From BP-133 sp040756995 (GTDB taxonomy: Bacteria > Actinomycetota > Acidimicrobiia > IMCC26256 > BP-133): a stretch of DNA of 44,001 bases. Positions 1-7,372 of the stretch are shown here, piece after piece. The notes below the pieces were generated by a model. That model was given only the letters and a program-made list of their open reading frames with translations, searched no databases and was not told the origin of the DNA. The first letter of the stretch is position 1; every line of letters begins with the position of its first letter. A program made the translations under genes and the position numbers. The DNA lies in contig JBFLYK010000051.1 in the NCBI GenBank assembly GCA_040756995.1, forward strand, positions 1-44,001, written 5' to 3'.

Positions 1-1473
1 GAGGGGGCGGCCGCCGAACCGCAGCGATTCCCCTTCAGCGGCGAGGCCGGCCAGAAGGACGCAGCCGGCCCGGCCAGCGAGGCGTCCGCCGGCGGCGAAG
101 GCGCCGGTGCGGCGGCGGCCGACGGCGGTGGCGGCGTCACCGTCGCCCCCGAGCGCGACGATCAGGGCCGCCCGGCCGGCCAACCGCAGCGGGTCGAGGG
201 CGAGCCCCGGGAGGGCTTCACCGAAGGCCGGAGCCGCCGGCGCCGCCGCCGGGGGCGGGACCGGGGAGGCTACGAGGGTGCGCCGGCCGACGCCGGAGCC
301 CAGAACCAGCGGGAGCGGGAGGCCCGTCCCTTCGAGCCGACGGGTGAGCCGATCGAAGTGCAGGGGCTCCTCGAGATCCGCGACGAGGGCTACGGCTTCA
401 TGCGGACGAACGGCTTCCTGGCCGGCCGGAGCGACGTCTACGTCTCCGCCTCCCAGATCCGCCGCTTCGGGATGCGCAAGGGCGACTACCTGAAGGGCGC
501 CACCCGCCCGGCGGCCAGCAACGAGAAGTACCCGGCCCTGCTCCGGCTGGACGAGATCAACGGCATGTCGCCCGAGGAGGCCCGGGTCCGCCCCCGCTTC
601 GAGGACCTCACGCCGCTGTTCCCCGACGAGAAGCTCCGGCTCGAGATTCCGGGCGATCCCAACAACCTGACCGGACGCATCATCGACCTCGTCTCGCCCA
701 TCGGGAAGGGCCAGCGCGGCCTCATCGTCTCCCCGCCGAAGGCCGGCAAGACGACGATCATGAAGCAGATCGTCCACTCCATCGAGCGGAACAACCCCGA
801 GGTGCACCTGATCGTGCTGCTCGTCGACGAGCGGCCCGAGGAGGTCACCGACATGAAGCGCCACGTCCAGAACGGCGAGGTCGTCTCCTCGACCTTCGAC
901 CGCCCCGCCGAGGAGCACACCCAGGTGGCCGAACTGGCCATCGAGCGGGCCAAGCGGTTGGTGGAGACCGGCAAGGACGTCGTCATCATCCTCGACGGCA
1001 TCACCCGGCTGGCCCGGGCCTACAACCTGGCCGCCCCGGCCTCGGGGCGGATCCTCTCCGGTGGTGTCGACTCCGGCGCCCTCTACCCGCCGAAGAAGTT
1101 CTTCGGGGCGGCCCGGAATATCGAGGAGGGCGGATCGTTGACGATCCTGGCTACCGCCCTCATCGAGACCGGCAGCCGGATGGACGAGGTGATCTTCGAG
1201 GAGTTCAAGGGGACGGGCAACATGGAGCTGCGGCTCGACCGTCGCCTGGCGGAGCGCCGGATCTATCCGGCGATCGACGTGGAGGCCTCGTCCACCCGGC
1301 ACGAGGAACTGCTCTTCGACCGGACGCAGCTGCAGCAGGTCTGGAAGCTGCGCCGGGTGCTGAACGCCCTCGAGGGTGGGGCCGGACTGGAGCTGCTCAT
1401 GGACAAGATCAGGTCCACGAGGAGCAACGACGAGTTCCTGGCCGAGATCGCCAAAGCGCCGACGGCCGGTTAG
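1..1473 (+). CDS. rho: Transcription termination factor Rho (5' end outside window)
   Basis: RNA-dependent hexameric ATPase/translocase that ends transcription. The frame is open from base 1, so the gene starts upstream; 490 codons are visible. Codons 1-119 are a low-complexity stretch rich in Gly, Ala, Arg, Glu and Asp (for example a RSRRRRRRGR-like run near codon 77), typical of the actinobacterial Rho insert. The RNA-binding domain begins about codon 120 (VQGLLEIRDEGYGFMR). The motor follows with Walker A PPKAGKTT, Walker B VVIILDG and the SGGVDSGALYPPKKFFGAARN region conserved in Rho. The GTG at 358 could be mistaken for a start but lies inside the protein. rpmE follows after 20 nt, a common actinobacterial order. 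Confidence 0.97.
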   Translation, partial: EGAAAEPQRFPFSGEAGQKDAAGPASEASAGGEGAGAAAADGGGGVTVAPERDDQGRPAGQPQRVEGEPREGFTEGRSRRRRRRGRDRGGYEGAPADAGAQNQREREARPFEPTGEPIEVQGLLEIRDEGYGFMRTNGFLAGRSDVYVSASQIRRFGMRKGDYLKGATRPAASNEKYPALLRLDEINGMSPEEARVRPRFEDLTPLFPDEKLRLEIPGDPNNLTGRIIDLVSPIGKGQRGLIVSPPKAGKTTIMKQIVHSIERNNPEVHLIVLLVDERPEEVTDMKRHVQNGEVVSSTFDRPAEEHTQVAELAIERAKRLVETGKDVVIILDGITRLARAYNLAAPASGRILSGGVDSGALYPPKKFFGAARNIEEGGSLTILATALIETGSRMDEVIFEEFKGTGNMELRLDRRLAERRIYPAIDVEASSTRHEELLFDRTQLQQVWKLRRVLNALEGGAGLELLMDKIRSTRSNDEFLAEIAKAPTAG

Positions 1474-1493
1474 CCCTTTAGACTGGAGCCCCT

Positions 1494-1769
1494 ATGAAGA
1501 CCGGCATCCACCCCGATTACATGGTCTGCAACGTGCACTGCTCGTGCGGGCACACGTTCGTGACGCGGGCCACCAAGCCGGAAATGCGCGTCGAGCTCTG
1601 CAGCGAGTGCCACCCGTTCTACACCGGCAAGCAGAAGCTGGTTGACACCGGTGGCCGGGTCGAGCGCTTCCAGCGCCGCCAGGCGGCCACCGCCGCCGCC
1701 CAGAAGGCTCAGGCCGCCCAGAAGGCCGCCGCGGCGGCCAAGAAGACGGCTCCGGCGAAGAAGAAGTAA
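1494..1769 (+). CDS. rpmE: 50S ribosomal protein L31 (zinc-binding type)
   Basis: Large-subunit ribosomal protein at the central protuberance. The 91-residue product starts MKTGIHPDY and has the four zinc ligands of the C+ L31 form at C16, C18, C36 and C39, followed by the family signature HPFYTGKQK and GGRVERF. The last ~25 residues are an Ala/Lys tail longer than that of E. coli L31 (70 residues). A GGAG sequence about 8 nt before the ATG serves as ribosome-binding site. It lies 20 nt after rho and is probably cotranscribed with it. The zinc-containing form suggests normal zinc supply; a Cys-less paralog is not seen here. Confidence 0.97.
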   Translation: MKTGIHPDYMVCNVHCSCGHTFVTRATKPEMRVELCSECHPFYTGKQKLVDTGGRVERFQRRQAATAAAQKAQAAQKAAAAAKKTAPAKKK

Positions 1770-1780
1770 GCAGTTCGTCG

Positions 1781-1801
1781 CCCGGCCGCAGCTCGGCCGG
1801 G
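1781..1801. terminator. Bidirectional hairpin between rpmE and the LCP gene
   Basis: Perfect 8-bp stem CCCGGCCG / CGGCCGGG with 5-nt loop, lying between two convergent genes (rpmE stop at 1769, LCP stop at 1810). There is no T-tract, as is usual for GC-rich actinobacterial terminators. Seen in sequence; termination role inferred from position. Confidence 0.55.
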
Positions 1802-1809
1802 CGGGCCGA

Positions 1810-3069
1810 TCAGCGACCGACGCTGTCGAGGACGCCGGGCTCGTCGACGGTGGTCGACGGCGGCGTCGAGGACGTTGTCGTCGAGGAGGACTCCGCCGTA
1901 CCCGAGGCCGTGGCCGGGGCGGTGGTGGTCGTGGTCGGCGGCGCCGTCGTGGTGGTCGTCGTCGGCGCGGGCCGGGGCTGATCACCGGTCGGGCCGCCGA
2001 TGGCGGCGTCGGGCCGCAGGTCCAGGAACAGCTTGCGGGCCTCGTCGGTCAGGTACACGACCGAGGCGCGGCCGGCCGTGCCGATCCGCCCGGGCGCCAC
2101 GACGTTGGTGATCTTGGCCGGGTCGAGCCTGCGGGCCAGGGCGGCCAGGGGCAGGAGCTGGTGGGGCGGGCTGTCGAGGTCGGCGTGGCGGAGCAGGACG
2201 CCGATCCAGCGCTGCAGGCCGGCGTCGTCACCGACCTCGGCCCGGAGCTTGGCCAGGCCCGACATCATCACGTTCCCCTGGTGCAGCGACCGGGTGAAGT
2301 CGCCGTTGGGCACGTCGTAGCGGTCCCGGGAGTAGGCCAGGGCCTGGCCGCCGTTCATGTTGTGCCAGCCCGGGTCGAAGCGGGCGCCGGACATCTTGTC
2401 GTTCATCTTGCGGTCGACCCGCACGTTCACGCCGCCCAGCTCGTCGATGATCTTCTGAAAGCCCTCGAAGGCGGTGACCACGTAGTAGTCGACCGGCAGG
2501 CCGGTCAGCTTCCGGACCGTTTCGGCCATCAGCTTCGGGCCGCCCATGGCCAGGGCGCTGTTGATCTTGCCGGTCCCCTTGCCCGGGATCTGCACCCACG
2601 AGTCACGGGGGAAGCCGAGGATGGTCCCGGCGCCGGTGCCGGGGTCGACACCGATCAGGTGGATCGAGTCGCCGTTGCTCTTGCGCATGTCGCCGCCGGG
2701 ACGGGCGTCGGAGCCGATGGCCAGGATCCACACCAGGTTGGTGGGCACCTCGACCGACGACGTGAAGGGAATCGCCTCGCCGTAGGGCGCGCCGTCGGGA
2801 ATACCGGTCAGCTTGGGGGAGACCGGCTTGCCGGTTCCGCCGCCACCGCCGCTCTTGCGGGCGGCGCCGGTGGTGGTCGACGCCTCTTCGGTCGTCGTGG
2901 TCGACTCCTCGACGATCGTCGGGGCCGGCAGGGCGGTCGAGGTGCTCGTCGACTCCCCGACGATGAGGCCCTTTTCCGCCCGGGGGCCGCTGGAGCAGGC
3001 CGCGCTCAGCAGGGCGACGGCGGCGAGGCCGATGACGCCCGTTCTGCGAAAGGTCGGTTGGATGCGCAT
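1810..3069 (-). CDS. LytR-CpsA-Psr (LCP) family lipoprotein, probable cell-wall glycopolymer ligase
   Basis: LCP proteins attach teichoic-acid-like or arabinogalactan-type polymers from lipid carriers to peptidoglycan. I start at the ATG giving MRIQPTFRRTG: it places a lipoprotein signal with lipobox LSAAC (Cys25) at the N-terminus, with a GGAAAGG about 14 nt upstream; an upstream ATG adds 19 unconvincing residues. After a Thr/Ser-rich linker comes the LCP domain (about 110-310): IGSDARPGGD, SIHLIGVDP, LGFPRDSWVQIPG, KINSAL, ALAYSRDRY and a conserved Arg in DFTRSLHQ, matching phosphate- and lipid-binding positions of the family. The C-terminus is a long Thr/Pro/Ser-rich tail. Most LCP proteins are single-pass membrane proteins, so the lipoprotein form is slightly unusual. 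It sits alone, convergent to rpmE and divergent from prfA. Confidence 0.88.
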   Translation of the reverse strand: MRIQPTFRRTGVIGLAAVALLSAACSSGPRAEKGLIVGESTSTSTALPAPTIVEESTTTTEEASTTTGAARKSGGGGGTGKPVSPKLTGIPDGAPYGEAIPFTSSVEVPTNLVWILAIGSDARPGGDMRKSNGDSIHLIGVDPGTGAGTILGFPRDSWVQIPGKGTGKINSALAMGGPKLMAETVRKLTGLPVDYYVVTAFEGFQKIIDELGGVNVRVDRKMNDKMSGARFDPGWHNMNGGQALAYSRDRYDVPNGDFTRSLHQGNVMMSGLAKLRAEVGDDAGLQRWIGVLLRHADLDSPPHQLLPLAALARRLDPAKITNVVAPGRIGTAGRASVVYLTDEARKLFLDLRPDAAIGGPTGDQPRPAPTTTTTTAPPTTTTTAPATASGTAESSSTTTSSTPPSTTVDEPGVLDSVGR

Positions 3070-3232
3070 GGGAAAAGTGGTCGACCTTTCCAGAAGGGGT
3101 CGAAAGGCTCGGATCGACTTACACATCGGCGCGGCGGGGGCGGTGGGGTTAAGCCGGGTCCGCGCCTTCGTCCGATTCGGCCCCTACCGGCCTGGTTCCT
3201 GCCTGCGGCCGCTGATCGTTAGGGTTGACGGC

Positions 3233-4303
3233 GTGTTCGAGCGGCTGGCCGGTCTGGAGGAGGAGTTCGACGCGCTCGAGGAGCGCATGGGCGACATCTA
3301 CGCCTCCGGCGACCAGGAGGCGGTGCGCACGGCCGGCAAGCGCCACGCCGAGCTGAAGCCGATCATCGACACCTTCCGGGAGCTGCGCCGTACCCGGGAA
3401 CAGCTCGACGAGGCCCGGGAGATGGTCCGCAGCGAGACCGACGCCGAGCTGCGGGAGATGGCCCGGGAGGAGGCGGCGGAAAAGGAGTCGGCGGTGGCCG
3501 ACCTCGAAGGCCGCCTCAAGGTCCTGCTCCTGCCGAAGGATCCCAACGACGAGAAGAACGTCATCCTCGAGATCCGGGGCGCCGAGGGCGGCGAGGAGGC
3601 GAACCTCTTCGCCGGCGACCTGGTGCGGATGTACCAGGCCTATGCCGCCCAGCAGGGGTGGAAGATCGAGGTGCTCTCCAGCCAGCCGTCCGACATGGGC
3701 GGCTTCAAGGAGGCCACGTTCCTGGTCAAGGGCCAGGGCGTGTGGAGCCGGCTGAAGCACGAGGCCGGCCCGCACCGCGTGCAGCGGGTGCCGGTGACCG
3801 AGAGCCAGGGCCGCATCCACACCAGCGCCGCCACCGTCGCCGTCCTCCCCGAAGCGCAGGAGGTCGACGTCACCATCGATCCCAACGACCTCCAGATCGA
3901 CGTCTACCGCTCCACCGGCCCCGGCGGGCAGTCGGTCAACACCACCGACTCGGCGGTGCGGATCACCCACCGGCCGAGCGGCATCGTCGTCGCCTGCCAG
4001 GACGAGAAGAGCCAGCTGCAGAACAAGGACAAGGCCATGCGGATCCTGCGGGCCCGCCTCCTCCAGGCCGAGCAGCAGCGTCAGGCCGACGAGCTGTCGA
4101 GCGCCCGGCGGGCCCAGGTCGGCGGCGGCGGCCGGTCGGAGAAGATCCGGACGTACAACTTCAAGGAGAACCGGGTCACCGACCACCGGGTGGGCCTCAC
4201 CGTCCACAAGCTCGACCAGGTCCTGGCCGGCGACCTCGATCAGCTCCTCGACGCCCTCGTGGAAGCCGATCGGGCCGCCCAACTGGCGGGGGCGAGTAGC
4301 TGA
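3233..4303 (+). CDS. prfA: Peptide chain release factor 1
   Basis: Recognises UAA/UAG and triggers peptide release. The frame is open far upstream (to 2813), but homology to RF1 begins at the GTG at 3233 (FERLAGLEEEFDALEERM), giving 356 residues, the normal RF1 length. The class-defining tripeptide is PVT in RVPVTESQGRIHTSA (RF1 PxT; RF2 would have SPF), and the catalytic GGQ is in STGPGGQSVNTTDSAVR. The C-terminal SEKIRTYNFKENRVTDHR block is also typical. It is followed directly by prmC, the methyltransferase that modifies the GGQ glutamine, overlapping at the stop codon. Confidence 0.97.
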   Translation: MFERLAGLEEEFDALEERMGDIYASGDQEAVRTAGKRHAELKPIIDTFRELRRTREQLDEAREMVRSETDAELREMAREEAAEKESAVADLEGRLKVLLLPKDPNDEKNVILEIRGAEGGEEANLFAGDLVRMYQAYAAQQGWKIEVLSSQPSDMGGFKEATFLVKGQGVWSRLKHEAGPHRVQRVPVTESQGRIHTSAATVAVLPEAQEVDVTIDPNDLQIDVYRSTGPGGQSVNTTDSAVRITHRPSGIVVACQDEKSQLQNKDKAMRILRARLLQAEQQRQADELSSARRAQVGGGGRSEKIRTYNFKENRVTDHRVGLTVHKLDQVLAGDLDQLLDALVEADRAAQLAGASS

Positions 4304-5166
4304 TCGAGAGCTGGCGTGACCTCCATGCCGAGGTTGCCCGCCGGGTGCCCGACGGCGAGGCCCGGTGGCTGGTGGAGGAGGTCAGCGGCCTCGACCGGTC
4401 ACGGTGGTCGGAGCCGGCCCCGGCGGACGGGCGCACCCGACTGGCCGCCCTCGTGGAGCGCCGGCTGGCCGGGGAGCCGCTCCAGTACGTCCTCGGGCGG
4501 TGGTCGTTCCGGGGTCTCGATCTCCTGGTCGATGCCCGGGTCCTGATCCCCCGTCCGGAGACCGAGGTGGTGGCCGAGATCGCCCTGGCCGAGGCCCGCC
4601 GGCGGAATGGCGGCGCAGCCGGCGGCGGGATCACCGTCGCCGACCTGGGAACCGGCAGCGGCGCCCTGGCCCTCGCCCTGGCTGCGGAGTTGCCGCAGGC
4701 CGAGGTCTGGGCCACCGACGTGAGCCCGGCGGCGCTGGCGGTCGCCCGGGCGAATCTGGCCGCCGTCGGCCCGTCCGCCGCCTCCCGGGTGCATTTCGCC
4801 GAGGGGATGTGGTACGAAGCGCTGCCCGCCCCTTTGCAAGGGAGGCTGCACGTGATCGTGTCGAACCCGCCCTACGTGACGGAAGCGGAGTTCGCCGGCC
4901 TCCCCACCGAGGTCCGCGATCACGAACCGACGGGCGCGCTGGTGGCCGGCCCTACCGGCCGGGAGAGCCTCGAACAGCTCGTGGCGGGCGGGTTGCCCTG
5001 GCTGGCGCCGGGCGGGGCGCTCGTGCTGGAGCTGGCCCCCCACCAGGCGGCGCCGCTGCGAGCGACGGCCGAGGCGGCGGGCTACGACGCCGTGGCCGTC
5101 CACCGCGACCTCGCTGGCCGGGAGCGGGTGCTGGTGGCCCGGCGACCGGGCAGTAAAGACACATGA
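4300..5166 (+). CDS. prmC: Peptide chain release factor N5-glutamine methyltransferase
   Basis: Methylates the GGQ glutamine of RF1/RF2 using S-adenosylmethionine. Motifs are SAM-binding motif I DLGTGSGALALALA and the catalytic NPPY in VIVSNPPYVTEAEF. The first standard start is the GTG at 4345, but the 15 codons before it (LIESWRDLHAEVARR) look like the normal helical N-terminus of this family (compare W-R-x-L-x-x-A-x-x-R), and a TAG at 4297 blocks anything further upstream. I therefore place the start at CTG 4300, overlapping the prfA TGA; a purine-rich GGCGGGGGCGAG precedes it. This start is inferred and non-canonical; the GTG at 4345 is the fallback. The next gene overlaps by 4 nt (ATGA). 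Confidence 0.9.
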   Translation: MIESWRDLHAEVARRVPDGEARWLVEEVSGLDRSRWSEPAPADGRTRLAALVERRLAGEPLQYVLGRWSFRGLDLLVDARVLIPRPETEVVAEIALAEARRRNGGAAGGGITVADLGTGSGALALALAAELPQAEVWATDVSPAALAVARANLAAVGPSAASRVHFAEGMWYEALPAPLQGRLHVIVSNPPYVTEAEFAGLPTEVRDHEPTGALVAGPTGRESLEQLVAGGLPWLAPGGALVLELAPHQAAPLRATAEAAGYDAVAVHRDLAGRERVLVARRPGSKDT

Positions 5167-5786
5167 TCTATCCCGCCGATCCGCTGCAGGCCGAGGGCCG
5201 GGAGGCGGCGCAGAAGGCGCTGGCCGCCGGGCTGTGCGTGGCGATCCCGACGGACACCGTCTACGTCCTGGCCGTCGATCCGTTCGTCCCCGGCGCCTCC
5301 GACCGTCTCTTCGAGTTGGCCGAGCGGCCCCGGGAACAGGATCTGCCGGTCCTGGTGGGGTCGGTGTGGCAGGCCCTCAAGCTGGCTACCGCCGTCCCGG
5401 CCGCCTCCCGGCGGGTGATGGAACGGTGCTGGCCCGGGCCCCTCACCCTGGTGCTCCCCCGGGATCCGGAGGTCGCCGCCGACCTCGGCGACGACGACCT
5501 CACCATCGGAGTGCGGATGTCCGACCATCCCGTCCCCCTGGCGCTCTGCCGCGACGTCGGCCCGCTGGCCGTGGCCACCGCCGGGGGCAGCGGCGAGCCG
5601 GACTTCGAGACGGCCGACGAGGTGGCCGAGGAGTTCGGCGACGACGTGCCCGTCGTGCTCGACGGCGGACGGTGCGACGGGCTGCCGGCCACCGTGGTCG
5701 ACGGGACCGGCGAGGATCTGCACCTGATCCGGGAAGGTCGCCTGCCCTGGGCGACGATCCTCGCCGCGATCGAGCCTGAGCCCTAA
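5163..5786 (+). CDS. YrdC/Sua5 domain protein, divergent L-threonylcarbamoyladenylate synthase
   Basis: Sua5/TsaC makes threonylcarbamoyl-AMP for the t6A37 modification of ANN-decoding tRNAs. The 207-residue protein has the YrdC fold outline: AIPTDTVYVLAVDP (normally PTDTVYGL), ELAERPREQDLPVLV in the place of the KxRxxxxPL motif, CWPGPLTLVLPR, and VATAGGSGEP in the place of the (S/T)SAN-x-SG motif. Position after prfA-prmC is the usual place for this gene in actinobacteria. The substrate-binding Lys and the S-x-N motif are both altered, so activity is uncertain. The start ATG overlaps the prmC stop. Its own stop overlaps the convergent csrA stop by 3-4 nt. Confidence 0.8.
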   Translation: MIYPADPLQAEGREAAQKALAAGLCVAIPTDTVYVLAVDPFVPGASDRLFELAERPREQDLPVLVGSVWQALKLATAVPAASRRVMERCWPGPLTLVLPRDPEVAADLGDDDLTIGVRMSDHPVPLALCRDVGPLAVATAGGSGEPDFETADEVAEEFGDDVPVVLDGGRCDGLPATVVDGTGEDLHLIREGRLPWATILAAIEPEP

Positions 5787-6025
5787 CCGCGGCGTTCGGG
5801 CGGCGGGCGGAGGGCGGCGAGACCCTCGAGGGCCCCAGAGGCAGGGGAGGCGGCGGCCCGGTTGGCCGCCTCGAGCTCCCGGAAGACCTCTTCCCGGTGC
5901 ACGGAGACCGATCGGGGGGCGTCGATTCCGATACGGACCTGGTCCCCCCGGACCTCGAGGACGGTCACGACGACATCGGAACCGATCATGATGCTCTGGT
6001 TGGCCCGGCGGGTGAGGACGAGCAA
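5783..6025 (-). CDS. csrA: Translational regulator CsrA
   Basis: RNA-binding dimer that blocks ribosome access at GGA-containing sites, in Gram-positive bacteria chiefly on flagellin mRNA. The 80-residue product begins MLVLTRRANQSIMIG and contains the conserved VVTVLEVRGDQVRIGIDAP and VHREEVF segments. About 15-20 residues of Ala/Pro-rich C-terminus exceed the 61 residues of E. coli CsrA; in FliW-regulated CsrA an extended C-terminal helix binds FliW, which fits the adjacent gene. The start is TTG at 6025, with AAGGAG about 8 nt upstream. Last gene of the minus-strand flagellar unit. Confidence 0.95.
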   Translation of the reverse strand: MLVLTRRANQSIMIGSDVVVTVLEVRGDQVRIGIDAPRSVSVHREEVFRELEAANRAAASPASGALEGLAALRPPPERRG

Positions 6026-6050
6026 CGGAGCTCCTTCCGTGGAACTCGGT

Positions 6051-6467
6051 TCAGGATGTGCGGACGAGGGCCTCTCGGGTGGCGTAGCGGGAGTTGCCGA
6101 GCACGGCCTGGGCCGCGGCGCGGGTGTGGCGGTTGACGACGATCGGGCCGAGCAGGTTGGCGGTCGAGGCCGCCACCGGGTCCGCCACGGTGACGATGAC
6201 GAGGAGCAGCGCGTCGTCGGCCGACTTGAGCTCGAGCCGGTTGGCGGTGTCGTCGTCGATTTCGGGCTCGTAGTCGGGGAAGAACAGGCTCGGATGGGTG
6301 ACGACGAACTCCAGGTCGGTGCCTTCGTCGAGGCTGCGCAGTACCGAGAACGGGCTGAGCTCGTCGCCGAGGCGGACCAGCACGAAACGGCGGACGTCGG
6401 GAAAGCCCGGCAGTCCGCCGGCGAAGTGCAGCTCCGGCAGTTCCTGGTCGGTGGGGAGATGGGTCAT
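6051..6467 (-). CDS. fliW: Flagellar assembly factor FliW
   Basis: FliW binds either flagellin or CsrA; when flagellin is low, free FliW sequesters CsrA and relieves repression of flagellin translation. The 138-residue protein shows the family pattern: ELHFAGGLPGFPDVRRFVLV, SPFSVLRSLDEGTDLEFVVTHP, FFPDYEPEI, and VIVTVADPVAASTANLLGPIVVNRHTR. Its start overlaps the flgL stop by 4 nt (ATGA), and csrA follows 25 nt later, the same fliW-csrA pairing as in Firmicutes. Confidence 0.95.
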   Translation of the reverse strand: MTHLPTDQELPELHFAGGLPGFPDVRRFVLVRLGDELSPFSVLRSLDEGTDLEFVVTHPSLFFPDYEPEIDDDTANRLELKSADDALLLVIVTVADPVAASTANLLGPIVVNRHTRAAAQAVLGNSRYATREALVRTS

Positions 6468-7354
6468 CGCAGGAAGTCCACCAGCGACGGCTGGATCACC
6501 CGGGCCGTGGCGCCCAGGGCGGCCTGGTAGGCCACCTCCTGGAGCTGCAGCTCGACCATGGCGGCGGGCAGGTCGACGCCTTCCACCTCGGAGAGCTGGT
6601 TCTGGGTGTCGAGCTGGTTGGCCTTGTTCCGATCCTGCATGATCTCGATCTGATGGTATCGGGAGCCGACCGCGGCCAGGGCGTTCTGCATGCGCAGGTA
6701 CCCGGCGTCGAGCCGGCCGAGGTCGACTGAGGTCAGCTCCGCAGGATTCGTGCGGAGGTCCTCGGCGATGTCGGCCAGGACGTTGAAGATGTTGTCGCCG
6801 GCCGGACCGAAGATCTCTTCGCCGGTGGCGTTGACCGTGACCTTCACGCCGGGGGCGATCGTCCGCGACATCGTTCCACTGTCACCGAGATAGGTCCCGT
6901 CGTCGGCGTAGGCGGACGTCCCCGAACCGGTGCCACCGAAGATGGGCTGCTGCAGGTACTTGGTGTTGGCCACGGCCAGCAGGCTGGCCCGCAGCCCGTC
7001 CACCTGGCTGGCCAGCGCTTCGCGGTCCGTCGCCGACAGGGACGAGTTGGCGCCCTGCAGGACGGTGTCACGAACCTCGCGGAGCAGGGCCAACCCGTCG
7101 GTCAGGGCGTTGTCGGCGGTGCCGAGTCGGGCCTTGCCGTCTTCGGCGTTGCGATCGAGTTGCGTGTAACGGTCGAGGTCGGTGCGCAGCCGGAGGGCGG
7201 CCATGGTGCCGGTCGGCGAGTCCGACGGGCGCTGGATGGCCCGGCCCGACGACAGCCGGGCCTGCGTCTGCTGCAGGCGGGCCAGGTTGGCCTGGAGGCC
7301 CGCCAGCGACGACTGCGACAGGCTGCGCTGCGTGATGCGGAAGGCGGAGGACAT
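6464..7354 (-). CDS. flgL: Flagellar hook-associated protein 3 (hook-filament junction)
   Basis: Second junction protein between hook and filament, exported through the flagellar secretion system. The 296-residue product has a flagellin-like N-terminal helix (FRITQRSLSQSSLAGLQANLARLQQTQARLSSGRAIQRPSDSP, with the usual LSSGxxIxxPSD pattern) and a matching C-terminal helix ending AALGATARVIQPSLVDFLR. The middle segment includes QPIFGGTGSGTSAYADDGTYLGDSG, typical of FlgL. Cotranscribed with flgK, 18 nt upstream. Confidence 0.95.
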   Translation of the reverse strand: MSSAFRITQRSLSQSSLAGLQANLARLQQTQARLSSGRAIQRPSDSPTGTMAALRLRTDLDRYTQLDRNAEDGKARLGTADNALTDGLALLREVRDTVLQGANSSLSATDREALASQVDGLRASLLAVANTKYLQQPIFGGTGSGTSAYADDGTYLGDSGTMSRTIAPGVKVTVNATGEEIFGPAGDNIFNVLADIAEDLRTNPAELTSVDLGRLDAGYLRMQNALAAVGSRYHQIEIMQDRNKANQLDTQNQLSEVEGVDLPAAMVELQLQEVAYQAALGATARVIQPSLVDFLR

Positions 7355-7372
7355 GGCCGGGGTACCTCTCTG

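Noticed and set aside
1642..3222. 526-codon open frame on the plus strand over rpmE and the LCP gene
   Set aside because: Arg/Gly-rich shadow of the LCP gene; LCP motifs on the other strand are clear.
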